Below, piece after piece: positions 25,390-34,176 of a stretch of DNA of 64,000 bases. Position 1 is the stretch's first letter. The number at the start of each line of letters is the position of its first letter. Location: the NCBI GenBank assembly GCA_964483245.1, contig CAZABP010000012.1:1-64000 (forward strand), in the 5' to 3' direction. The notes under the pieces were generated by a model. It worked only from the letters and a program-made list of their open reading frames with translations. It was not told the DNA's origin and ran no database searches. A program made the position numbers and the translations under genes. Source of the DNA: CAZABP01 sp964483245. GTDB taxonomy: Bacteria; Planctomycetota; UBA1135; UBA2386.

Positions 25390-28300
25390 TCACCTGATGA
25401 CAACGGCAGTTCCCATCTCGCGGAACCAAGGCTCCGCCGCCTTGAAGCGCTCGCGCGCGCTCTCCGCCGTCTCACCGCGCGCCACGGCGCGCACCAGGAA
25501 GTACCGCACGCCGAGCTGCAGGAACGACCAGCGCTCCCGCGCGTGGCCGCTCAGCCCGACCCGGTTGAACTGCCAGTGCCGCGTCGCGTCCGGCGTGCGC
25601 AGCTGGTCGGGCGGCCCGAGCGATTCGAACTTCGGCCCATCCAGCATGCGGCCGGTGCCGACCGCGAGCGCGCCGCGGGTCAGCCGCGCCTCCATGACGG
25701 TCCGGTCGACGCCGACTTCACCGATCGTGCCGATCACGTGGAACGAGACATCTCCGTCGCCGGGCGCGATGCAGCGCACCTGCATCTCGGTCAGCTCGTC
25801 GCGCGTGCGGATGATCGCGGTGCCGGCCGGCGGCATCAGCTCGAAGTCCAGCGCGGCGTGCGTGTAGGTCCCATTCTCGATCCGCCCGGTGTCGGCGCGG
25901 CCGGCCGGCATCACGCGCAGCAGCCGCAACCCGTGCTCGTCGCGGCGCAGGCACAGGCGCAACGGCCAGTCGTGGATCGTCGTGCGCTGTCCTTCGCCGG
26001 ACACCTCGGCCGACCAGTCGACGAGACCTTCCACCTGCACGATCCGGCCGATCGCCGTCGCGTCGAGCAGGCGCCAGTGGTCGAACTTCTCGCGCGGCTG
26101 CTTCAACACGTCCTGCACTCCGAGCTCGCTCGGCAGCTGGCGGAAGCTCGGGTCGAGCCGCTCGGCCAGCTTCGGATCGCCGGACGAGAGGCCGGCCAGC
26201 AGCTCGCGGACCACTGCGTCGGTCGGTTCGCATGCGGGCCAGCGCTCGGTCAGCAGCCCGTCCTTGCGGAAGCGCACGACCCCCGGCAGCGTCCGGCTGC
26301 CGCCCTCATCGGCGTCGTGGATCCACGCGATGACGGTGCGACCCTCGAGCGCATAGTGATGCGCTGGCGGCGGCTCGACCGCATCGACGCGGCAGCCGGG
26401 CGGCAGCTCCATCGTGTGCATCGCCGCCAACCGTCCGGTCAGCTTGATCGGCTGCTCGAACACATAGCCATCACCGACGCCGCGCAGTCCATTCAACGGT
26501 TGCAGCAGCGTGCGCAGATGCAGCTGGTAGCGACTCCCGCGCCGGAACCCGGGGCCGAGATCGACGGTGACGGTCCCGTACTCGCGGTGGAACTCGAGTT
26601 CGAGCTGCCCCCGCAGCCGTCGCCCATGACCATCCTCGATCGTGACCTCCCCGGTCAGCTGGTGCCCCGGCACGACGAGCGGAATCTGCAGCGTCGTCGC
26701 ATCCGACGCGAGATAGCCACACAGCGTCCAGGTCGCGCGGATCCTGCCGTCGATGCCGAGCTGCCAGTCGCTGCGCAGCGCCGCGACCGGGCCGTTGCGG
26801 ATCGCTTCCCATCGCTCGGCGACCGCCGCCGCCGCGACCGGATCGTCCGGTGGAGGCAGGAACCAGGCGACGCGCACGCCGGTGTTCGGTGCCGGCCGGC
26901 GCAGCAGCTCGAGCGGCTCGAGATCCCGCACGCCGAGCGCGCCGTCTTCCGACATGAAGTGTCCGCCGGCCGCATGCCAGTTCCCCGCCGGATCGCAGGC
27001 GAGGATCTCGGCGACGTTGCCGACCATGTGCAGAGCGCCGAGCGGCGAAGCACCCTCCAGCAGGCTGACCGCCGGGAACGGCTCGGTCATCCGCGTGCGG
27101 TCGGCCGCGACGAGCCGGCGCGCGAACTCGTTCCCCCACGGGTACACCTGACCCGGCAGGTCGAGCGTCGCGGCACGCACGTATTCCGCGTGCGTCGGCA
27201 GATGCCCGCCGAGCAACGCGGCCGCCAGCCGCGCCTGCCACGCCGACAGCCGCGTGACCGGCTGGTCCGGCGTCGGCGTGCGGATCCCGCCGGTCTCGGC
27301 GAGCGCCAGCTCGGCACGCAGCGCGACGTCGTCGATGCCGTCCAGCATCTGCTTGTATTGCGCTTCGGTCAGCTCGTGCCTGGCGATCAGGAAGTCGGTG
27401 CCGGCGCGCGCACCCGGGACCAACAGGCGTTGTTCCGGCACGCTGCCGGCCGGTCGCGGCACGACCGTGACCTGCACCGAGCGATCCCGCGCCACGACGC
27501 ATGAGGTCACGACCGGTTCGCAGCCGGGTTGCTGCACACGCACGAGCCAGCTCCCGATCGGCAGCGGCTCGCCTCCCTGCCAGCGCCGCCAGTCCCCCCC
27601 GAACCTGCCGTCGACGACGTGCTGCAGCTCGATCGCTTCGTTCGGCACGTCGCGGCCGAAGTGATCGCGCACGAGCAAAGTCCCGCGCCCCTCCAGCTTC
27701 TCGAACAGGTCGGCGCAGCCGCGCCGCTCCACGTCCGGCAACGCGCGCAGCACGCCGTGCAGGAACGCATGCTCGCCCGCCTGGTAGTGCGTCTGGAACA
27801 CCGCGCGCAGATGCTCGACCCGCGCGCGCGGCACGTCGCCGGCCGCACCGAGCAGGGCCTCGGCCCGCCCGTACGCCTCCTGCGCCGCCACCGCGTCCCG
27901 CTGCTCGAGCGCCGCGCGCGCCGACCGCAGCGCCTGCTCCCCTTCGCCGCGGGTGCGCCGCATCGAGACGACGCCGGCCGCCCCCGCGAGCAGGATCGTC
28001 AGCAGCACCGAACCGCCGGCCACCAGCGCGGCCGTGTGGTTGCGCCGGTACCAGTTGATCGTGCGCCGCAGCAGCGACGGCCGCCGCGCCGCGATCGGCT
28101 TGCCGGCGAGGAACGCGCGCAGATCCAGTTCCAGCGCCTCCGCCGTCGCATACCGCTGGTCCGGATCCTTCGCGAGGCAGGTGTGCACGATCGTCTCGAG
28201 CGCGACCGGCACGCGCGCGTTCAGCTTGCGCACCGCGGTCGGCTCTTCGTCGAGGATCCGCCGCATGATGTCGCCCGCGTAGGCCCCCTCGAACGGCGGG

Positions 28301-29043
28301 CGCAGCGTCAACATCTCGTACAGCGTCGCGCCGAGCCCGTACACGTCCACCCGTGCATCCAGCGTGCGCGAGCCGCGCGCCTGCTCCGGCGCCATGTAGG
28401 CCGGCGTCCCGACCGCATCCCCGCTGCGCGTCAATCCGACCGCGAGCTCGTCACGCGCCAGACCGAAGTCGAGCAGCACCGGCTGCCCGCTCGGCGCGAT
28501 CAGCAGGTTGCTCGGCTTGACGTCGCGATGCACGACCTTGCCGCGATGCGCCGCCTCCAGCGCCGATGCCACATGCGCCGCCAGCGCCGCACACGAGTAC
28601 GCGTACCTCGAGCCACCCGGAATCTCCGCCTGCGTGTCCAACTTCAGCGTCGGAAACACCAGATCCAGCGCCGTCTCCTCCGCCAGCGTCCCCAGCAGCC
28701 GATCCGGCGCCCGTCCCGACAGCGTCTGCAGCAACCGGTGCAGCGACGGACCGCCGATCAGATCCATCGCGAACCAGTGCACACCCTCCTGCTCCCCCAC
28801 CGCGTGGATCGGCACGATCCCTGGATGCGCCAGCCGCCGCGTCGCCTCCGCCTCCCCGCGGAACCGCGCCACCGCGTCCTTGTCCATGCCGGCGAACGAC
28901 GGCAGCACCTTCAGCGCCACGATCACGCCGGTCGTCTCGTGCTGCGCCCGGTACACCACCCCCATGCCACCGCGCCCCAGCTCCTCGAGGAGCAGGTAAT
29001 CCCCCAGCTTCCTGGGGGTCACGGACGCATCGTTCGCCAGCAC
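25390..29043 (-). CDS. membrane Ser/Thr kinase with C-terminal sulfatase-modifying-factor domain
   Basis: A 1217-residue PknB-type kinase. The kinase domain covers about residues 14-312: Gly loop LGRGGMGVVYRA, Lys45, catalytic loop HRDVKPSN (Asp174), DFG (Asp192) and the activation-segment GTPAYMAPEQ; residues 108-150 form an insertion. A transmembrane helix lies at about 338-360, then a coiled stretch, and an FGE-sulfatase/SUMF1-type domain at about 540-750 (YPWGNEFARRL, GNVAEIL, GVRVAWF). The last 450 residues are beta-rich and unassigned. Such kinase-SUMF1 fusions are frequent in planctomycetes (family knowledge). The GTG start is followed at once by the kinase domain. A sensor whose outer domain binds a ligand is the likely role. 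Confidence 0.9.
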   Translation of the reverse strand: MLANDASVTPRKLGDYLLLEELGRGGMGVVYRAQHETTGVIVALKVLPSFAGMDKDAVARFRGEAEATRRLAHPGIVPIHAVGEQEGVHWFAMDLIGGPSLHRLLQTLSGRAPDRLLGTLAEETALDLVFPTLKLDTQAEIPGGSRYAYSCAALAAHVASALEAAHRGKVVHRDVKPSNLLIAPSGQPVLLDFGLARDELAVGLTRSGDAVGTPAYMAPEQARGSRTLDARVDVYGLGATLYEMLTLRPPFEGAYAGDIMRRILDEEPTAVRKLNARVPVALETIVHTCLAKDPDQRYATAEALELDLRAFLAGKPIAARRPSLLRRTINWYRRNHTAALVAGGSVLLTILLAGAAGVVSMRRTRGEGEQALRSARAALEQRDAVAAQEAYGRAEALLGAAGDVPRARVEHLRAVFQTHYQAGEHAFLHGVLRALPDVERRGCADLFEKLEGRGTLLVRDHFGRDVPNEAIELQHVVDGRFGGDWRRWQGGEPLPIGSWLVRVQQPGCEPVVTSCVVARDRSVQVTVVPRPAGSVPEQRLLVPGARAGTDFLIARHELTEAQYKQMLDGIDDVALRAELALAETGGIRTPTPDQPVTRLSAWQARLAAALLGGHLPTHAEYVRAATLDLPGQVYPWGNEFARRLVAADRTRMTEPFPAVSLLEGASPLGALHMVGNVAEILACDPAGNWHAAGGHFMSEDGALGVRDLEPLELLRRPAPNTGVRVAWFLPPPDDPVAAAAVAERWEAIRNGPVAALRSDWQLGIDGRIRATWTLCGYLASDATTLQIPLVVPGHQLTGEVTIEDGHGRRLRGQLELEFHREYGTVTVDLGPGFRRGSRYQLHLRTLLQPLNGLRGVGDGYVFEQPIKLTGRLAAMHTMELPPGCRVDAVEPPPAHHYALEGRTVIAWIHDADEGGSRTLPGVVRFRKDGLLTERWPACEPTDAVVRELLAGLSSGDPKLAERLDPSFRQLPSELGVQDVLKQPREKFDHWRLLDATAIGRIVQVEGLVDWSAEVSGEGQRTTIHDWPLRLCLRRDEHGLRLLRVMPAGRADTGRIENGTYTHAALDFELMPPAGTAIIRTRDELTEMQVRCIAPGDGDVSFHVIGTIGEVGVDRTVMEARLTRGALAVGTGRMLDGPKFESLGPPDQLRTPDATRHWQFNRVGLSGHARERWSFLQLGVRYFLVRAVARGETAESARERFKAAEPWFREMGTAVVIR

Positions 29044-29114
29044 GACCCTGTTTTCGGGTCGCCGCGGCCCTCAGCTGGAAGGCCGTCCCGCGCTCAGCCC
29101 CGCTCCAACCGTTC

Positions 29115-29381
29115 TCAATCCCCGCTCGCCGGCCCGAAGTCGATCGGCGGATGCTCTTCCTCGTCCGGCACCAGCTCGATCAGCCCGCGCCGCATCTCCT
29201 CGGCCGCGATCTTGATGTAGTTCCGCTCCCGGGTCTCGAACAACGGCCGCTGACCCCGCACCAGCTCCCGCACGCGCTTCTGCAGCAGCGCCGTCAGCCG
29301 GAACGACCCGCCGACGAGCTTCACGAGCTGCAGGGGGAGGGTCGGATCGCCCGTAGGCGCGGCGGTTGGCAGTTGCGTCAT
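29115..29381 (-). CDS. rpoZ: RNA polymerase omega subunit
   Basis: Small subunit that helps assemble RNA polymerase. The 88-residue protein has the omega core FRLTALLQKRVRELVRG, then ETRERNYIKIAAEEMRRGLIEL, and a short acidic tail (DEEEHPPIDFG). The ATG at 29379-29381 is used; the open frame continues upstream through the C-rich array and would give a false Gly-Ile-Gly leader. It lies between the kinase gene and the array, on the same strand. The call is by pattern only, since omega is short. Confidence 0.78.
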   Translation of the reverse strand: MTQLPTAAPTGDPTLPLQLVKLVGGSFRLTALLQKRVRELVRGQRPLFETRERNYIKIAAEEMRRGLIELVPDEEEHPPIDFGPASGD

Positions 29382-29442
29382 TGGAAGGGCGAGGAACGTA
29401 GGGACCGAGGCTGCGAAGGGCAAGGAGGGTGCGCGGAACCAG

Positions 29443-29577
29443 GCCCCGATCCCGATCCCGATCCCGATCCCGATCCCGAACCCGAACCCGATCCCGTTCC
29501 CGATCGGAAACCCGATCCCGAACCCCAACCCGATCCCGCTCTAAAACCCGATCCCGAACCCCAACCCGATCCCGCTT
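29443..29577 (-). repeat. C-rich hexamer array with an internal 36-bp tandem duplication
   Basis: The + strand reads CCCGAT/CCCGAA units, so the G-rich strand is the minus strand, the coding strand of both neighbours. A 33-base block at 29508-29540 is repeated identically at 29544-29576. It abuts the stop of the upstream prepilin gene and precedes rpoZ. Four or more spaced G3 runs are present. Confidence 0.85.
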
Positions 29578-29579
29578 AC

Positions 29580-30641
29580 CTACACATCCCTCGCATCCGT
29601 GATCATCTGCATCAACGCGTGCGCCCGCAGCCCCTTGTTGTTCGTGCTGACGATCGAGGTGCGCAGCAGCACCTGACGCGCCGACGACGGCCCGATCATC
29701 TGCAGCTCGAACCCGTGCGGGAAGCCATCCCCGCTGTTGTCGATGATCCCGAAGCGGCCGACGCCCATGACGGCCGGCGCGTAGTTGGACGCGATCGAGT
29801 GATGGCGATACGTCAGCAGGCCACGCGAAGAGGCGGTCGTGTCGCACGTGATCTGCCAGGTGACCGCCCGTGGCGGCGCCGGCGTGGCACTGATGACGCC
29901 CAGCGACAGGATCTGCCGGAACGTGCCGGCGGTCGCCGGATCACCGCCGAGGACCCAGATCAGGTTGAGCGGCGTATGCGTGCGGCCGTTCGCGTCGGCG
30001 GTGCCGGTGCGCAGGTGCTCGAGGAACTCGGCCTGGTCGGTCGCATCGGAGATCTTGTCGATCTGACCGCCGTCCACCATCGGCTCGCTGACATAGCGGC
30101 AGAGATTCAGTCCGATCGGTGAGCCGGGCTCCGGTCCGCTGTCCTCTTCGGCGAGGTAGTAGACCAGGATCCGGTAGACGTCGACGCGATAGCGCGCGCT
30201 GTTGGTCGGCGTGACGTACTCGTCGCTCCAGGCATGCTTGGCGAACATCAGCAGGTTGCCGGTCTTCGGCGTCCCGCTGTCACGTTCGAAGATCCCGGTC
30301 GAATCGAGGCGCGGCAGCGTCGAAGTGATCGGTGGCGACGCGCCGGTCCAGTCGATGATCCCCAGATAGCCGTTGCCGACCGCGTCGTCGTGGAACAGCC
30401 GTACCGACGACGTCAGCTCGGCGCGCACGTCGTCGAGCAGGTTCTGCGAGATCTCGGTCGCACGGTTGGCGCGCTCGGCGAACTTCTGCGCATCGGTGCC
30501 GGAGATGCTCAGCGTCGTGACCATGTAGACCAGGATGATCACGATCGTCGCGGTGATGATCAGCTCGATCATCGAGAAGCCGGTCTGCCGGCGCAGCGGC
30601 CTCGATGCCGGGATCCCGGCAGTGGTGTCGAATCGCTCCAT
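29580..30641 (-). CDS. prepilin-type N-terminal methylation domain protein
   Basis: A 353-residue type II/IV pseudopilin-like protein. The leader ends in the cleavage motif RQTG with FSMIELIITATIVIIL following, so Glu is at position +5 of the mature protein as needed for assembly. After the helix comes a soluble region with a segment resembling minor pilins (YLAEEDSGPE, RYVSEP), ending DARDV. It is the last gene of a three-gene group with a giant prepilin-like protein and a PilX-like protein, 11 bases downstream of the former. A PilW/PulJ-like minor-pilin role is the best guess. The assembly genes (pilB, pilC, pilQ) are not in the window. Confidence 0.82.
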   Translation of the reverse strand: MERFDTTAGIPASRPLRRQTGFSMIELIITATIVIILVYMVTTLSISGTDAQKFAERANRATEISQNLLDDVRAELTSSVRLFHDDAVGNGYLGIIDWTGASPPITSTLPRLDSTGIFERDSGTPKTGNLLMFAKHAWSDEYVTPTNSARYRVDVYRILVYYLAEEDSGPEPGSPIGLNLCRYVSEPMVDGGQIDKISDATDQAEFLEHLRTGTADANGRTHTPLNLIWVLGGDPATAGTFRQILSLGVISATPAPPRAVTWQITCDTTASSRGLLTYRHHSIASNYAPAVMGVGRFGIIDNSGDGFPHGFELQMIGPSSARQVLLRTSIVSTNNKGLRAHALMQMITDARDV

Positions 30642-30652
30642 CCCCTCCTCCG

Positions 30653-33600
30653 TCAGCGATTGATGAAGATCTTGACCTGGTGTCGCGAGTAGTGCAGCGA
30701 CTGCCCGCGCCGGTAGCCCTCGATGCGCACGAGGTACGAACCCTCGGGGAACGACAGCGCGGGCACCGACCAGTTGAACGTCTCGTCGCCGGCCCCGGCG
30801 TCCGCGACGATGTACGTCACGTCGGTCGGCTTCGTCCCCGGCGTCGCCGTCGCATCGTCCTGCACGTAGAGCCAGGTCGTGCCCGCGTCACGCGAGTACA
30901 TGATCACGTAGTCGATCAGCGACTCGTCCTCGGTGAACGTGTCCGGCGTGTTGCCGGTGTACTTCTGCCCGTCCCAGCGGCGCCAATCGACCGAGTAGCG
31001 CAGCGCGATCGATGCCGGGTTGTTCAACTCGGTGATCTCGGTCGGTGACTCGATCGTGACGCGGGCCGGCTGCAGGATCCGGTGCGTCAGCGCCGTGCTG
31101 CCGCCCTCGAAGAACGAGTGGACCATCGACAGCATCGCGTACTTCGCGATGAACGCCGAGCCGGTCTCCGTCGTGCGATCGATGCCGTTGACGATGATGT
31201 ACGCCGACGACGTGTTGGCCGGGTTGCGCAGCTCGACGAGGCCGGAGCCGGTCGCGCTGACGACCTGGTGGTTGTAGTAGGTGCGCACCAGGCTGCCGGT
31301 GAACCGCGACGTGAACGGCGCCAGGTTGTGGTGTGTGCCGACGCTGCCGGCCATGTACAGCTCGAACGGACGGCTGATCTTCGCCGTCAGCGGCATCGGG
31401 AAGTTGTAGTTGTTCGCCAGCTCGAGCCCGGCGCCGACCAGCGTGCCGGTCTGCCCATCGGTCGAGCGGTGGTGGAAGTGGCGGCCGCCGCCGTCATCGA
31501 GATTGAACAGCGTCGTGCAGCCGAGGCCGGCCGGCCGCTGGTGCGCGCTCGTCATCGCGGTGCCATAGGCCACACGGCGCGAATTCGTGTACGCCGTCTG
31601 GTCCTGCTGCCGGAAGAACGTGCCGGCCGTGTTGCCGGCCGCCAGGTTGCCACGCAACGTGCGCACACCGCCGACCACCGGCAGCCACTGGTCGACCGCC
31701 GAGTCCGGATACAGGTCACCGAGCCACGGCATGCCCATCCAGTAGGCGCCGGCGAGGCCGACGCCGCGCACGTAGTTGCGCGACCCGGTGATGTTGTTGA
31801 CGAATCCGGTCGATGCCGGTGCACCCCAGGGCCGCAGGTTGACCGGGATCGAGCTCGAGTAGCCGTTGGCCGAGTCGTAGCCGATCTCGTTGCCGAAGCC
31901 GGCGTAGTAGTACGAGAAGCCGGTCAGCGTCGTGTAGACGATGCCGCTGGTCACGAGGCCGTTGCGGTACAGCTCGTAGAACCGCGGCAGGTCCTGGCGC
32001 AGCACGCTGCTCCATTCGTTGAACAGCCGCGCCGCATCGAGCGCCGGGAAGTCGGCGCGCGCGTTCTCGCTGTTGTTGTTCAGCGCATCGAAGTGCCAGT
32101 TGTAGCCGTTGGCGAGCGTGCCGGTCCGCAGCAGGTCCTCGTACGGGTTGTGTCGCGGATCCCCCTGGAACTGGTAGCGCTCGGTCAGCGGCACGTCCGC
32201 CGGGCTGTCGGCCCACCACGTGTAGGTCTCGCTGAGGTTGTCCGGCTGGATCGGCGCCGGGAATGCGGTCCCGGTCGCCAGCGGATCCGGCAGCGTCGTG
32301 TCCCAGATCCGCGTGCGCATCGTGAGCTGCACGTCGTCCGGCGGATTGAACGGCAGCCCGGTCGTCGCGTCGTAGAACCGCGATGCGGTCAGGATGTCGC
32401 GCGAGATGATCAGGTTCCAGCGCGCGGTGTTCTTCGTGCCGGTGCCTGCGGTGTACAGATCCGCCGTGTTCGAGAAGTCGGTCGAACCGGCCCCGCAGAC
32501 GCTCGGCACGTACTCCAGGTTGTAGAGCCGGGCGCGGCGCGTCGCGTCGAGCCCGCGCCAGATGCCGCCACCGTGGTCGAGCAACGGCGCCTTGACCGGC
32601 GTGTTGAACAGCGCAATCAGCGTGAAGCCCTCCTTGCCCCCGCTCGGCGGCACCCACGCGACCTCGTAACTCATCTCCTGCGGATGCGCCGGCAACGGCA
32701 CGAAACGGTGCTTCGATGCTTCCCACGGCCGGTACGTGCTGTCCCCGCCGACATCGACGCCGCCCGGCAACCGCTGCAACCTGACGTGGCTGCACAGATA
32801 CGGATACGGGCCGGCGATGTTGGTGTAGTCGGTCAGGTTGACTCCCATGATCTGCAGCACGATCGGCCGCATCGTCGGCATCCGATCTGCACCGGTGTAG
32901 GCGGCCGGATCGGCGGTGTACGCATAGACGCGGAACTTCGCGTCCTGTGACGTGCGGTCGGTCTGCAGCCGTTCCGGATGCGTGACGACGCGCACGTCCG
33001 GCAATCCGACCGGGTCCTTGGCCGGATCCGAGTAGTTGCGCAGCGACGGGATCGGCAGCAGCTCACCGTGCAGGTTGATGACCAGCGCGTTGCGGTACTT
33101 GTCCGGATCCGTGTTCAGGTCCTCGAGGAACAGCCGCAGCGTCGGCTCCTCCGAGTCGTCGTCGAGATTGGCGCCGTTGCCGTTGGCCTTCGCCTGCCGG
33201 ACCGCGTCCACGCGGAGATCGTGGAACGCGCGCTCCGCCGGGAGCCGCATCGCGTGGTTGTAGTAGTCGGCCAGTGCGTACGGATGCGGGTTGTAGCCGG
33301 GCGACGTCTCGGTCCCCTGGTAGCCGTGCCGCTCGACGCCGTCGAACAGCATGCGCCCGCGCATCATGTCCGGCACGTAGTAGAACGTCGACGCGCTGCC
33401 CGACGGCATCAACCCGGGGTAGTAGTAGACGAACGGGACGTTCTGGTGGCTGTCGACGGTCTCGTTGATGTGCGGCGCGTAGCCAGGATTGCGGCCGTAG
33501 CTCGCCTTCGTGATCCAGTGCGTCCGCACTTCGAGGCCGGGATTGCGGCTCTCGAGGTCGGTCAGCATCGACTCGACGAAGGGCCGGATCGCCTCCATGT

Positions 33601-34168
33601 AGACCCACCAGCCCGGGATGTTCTCGATCGCCAGGAAGTAGATGTCGAACACCTGCGCGGTCGGATACGCCGAGCCGAGCGAGTTGACGACCGAGCTGAG
33701 CTCCGCCATCTGGCGCTCGACGCCGGCGCCATCGCGCTTGTAGACGCGCACGGTGACGTAGCGCATCGTCCGGTTGCTGAGCCCGGCGAACGGCTGCACG
33801 GTGATCCGCCGCGACCACTGCCAGGTGCCGTTGCGCCAGATGTTGGCCGACAGCTCATGGTTGGGCGCCACCAGCACGCCGCCGGACGTCGTGATCGTCA
33901 GTGTCGGCTTGGTGACGACGCCGTCGTCGAGCCCGTCCAGATCGATCGCGGCGGCGATCTCCCCGCGGTCGACGTAGGCCTGGATCTCGGCCAGGATCCC
34001 CTGCGCCTTGGAGAACGCGAACACACGGTCCTTCTGCGCCTGCGTCGACGAGTAGTTGACCGTCAGATGATTGATCAGGACCGCGGCGGCGACGACGAAC
34101 GCCAGGATGCCGAACGCGACCTCGGCGAACGTGAAGCCGGCATGCTTGTGGTCAGGACGAGAACTCAT
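30653..34168 (-). CDS. giant prepilin-like protein (about 1170 residues)
   Basis: A type IV pilin-like N-terminus (KHAG then FTFAEVAFGILAFVVAAAVLI, Glu at +5) is joined to more than 1100 residues of soluble sequence, far beyond the 150-500 residues of normal pilins. The passenger is rich in Tyr, Asn, Trp and Thr, includes WWVYMEAIRPFVESML and HFHHRSTDG, and ends in two Ig-like/bacterial-surface-type beta segments. No catalytic motif was recognised. The ATG at 34166-34168 has GAGGAG four bases upstream (34173-34178); a GTG twelve bases earlier overlaps the previous stop and is possible. It follows the PilX-like gene. It may be a tip adhesin. Confidence 0.75.
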   Translation of the reverse strand: MSSRPDHKHAGFTFAEVAFGILAFVVAAAVLINHLTVNYSSTQAQKDRVFAFSKAQGILAEIQAYVDRGEIAAAIDLDGLDDGVVTKPTLTITTSGGVLVAPNHELSANIWRNGTWQWSRRITVQPFAGLSNRTMRYVTVRVYKRDGAGVERQMAELSSVVNSLGSAYPTAQVFDIYFLAIENIPGWWVYMEAIRPFVESMLTDLESRNPGLEVRTHWITKASYGRNPGYAPHINETVDSHQNVPFVYYYPGLMPSGSASTFYYVPDMMRGRMLFDGVERHGYQGTETSPGYNPHPYALADYYNHAMRLPAERAFHDLRVDAVRQAKANGNGANLDDDSEEPTLRLFLEDLNTDPDKYRNALVINLHGELLPIPSLRNYSDPAKDPVGLPDVRVVTHPERLQTDRTSQDAKFRVYAYTADPAAYTGADRMPTMRPIVLQIMGVNLTDYTNIAGPYPYLCSHVRLQRLPGGVDVGGDSTYRPWEASKHRFVPLPAHPQEMSYEVAWVPPSGGKEGFTLIALFNTPVKAPLLDHGGGIWRGLDATRRARLYNLEYVPSVCGAGSTDFSNTADLYTAGTGTKNTARWNLIISRDILTASRFYDATTGLPFNPPDDVQLTMRTRIWDTTLPDPLATGTAFPAPIQPDNLSETYTWWADSPADVPLTERYQFQGDPRHNPYEDLLRTGTLANGYNWHFDALNNNSENARADFPALDAARLFNEWSSVLRQDLPRFYELYRNGLVTSGIVYTTLTGFSYYYAGFGNEIGYDSANGYSSSIPVNLRPWGAPASTGFVNNITGSRNYVRGVGLAGAYWMGMPWLGDLYPDSAVDQWLPVVGGVRTLRGNLAAGNTAGTFFRQQDQTAYTNSRRVAYGTAMTSAHQRPAGLGCTTLFNLDDGGGRHFHHRSTDGQTGTLVGAGLELANNYNFPMPLTAKISRPFELYMAGSVGTHHNLAPFTSRFTGSLVRTYYNHQVVSATGSGLVELRNPANTSSAYIIVNGIDRTTETGSAFIAKYAMLSMVHSFFEGGSTALTHRILQPARVTIESPTEITELNNPASIALRYSVDWRRWDGQKYTGNTPDTFTEDESLIDYVIMYSRDAGTTWLYVQDDATATPGTKPTDVTYIVADAGAGDETFNWSVPALSFPEGSYLVRIEGYRRGQSLHYSRHQVKIFINR

Positions 34169-34176
34169 GGCACTCC

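Noticed and set aside
23793..25397. Open frames over the 24-kb arrays (Asp-Pro, Arg-Ser and Gly-Ser repeat peptides on both strands)
   Set aside because: They are translations of the hexamer repeat in several frames at once; no start with a ribosome site and no conserved domain.
29382..29528. N-terminal Gly-Ile-Gly extension of the omega subunit
   Set aside because: It is the array read in frame; the internal ATG at 29379-29381 gives the normal omega length.
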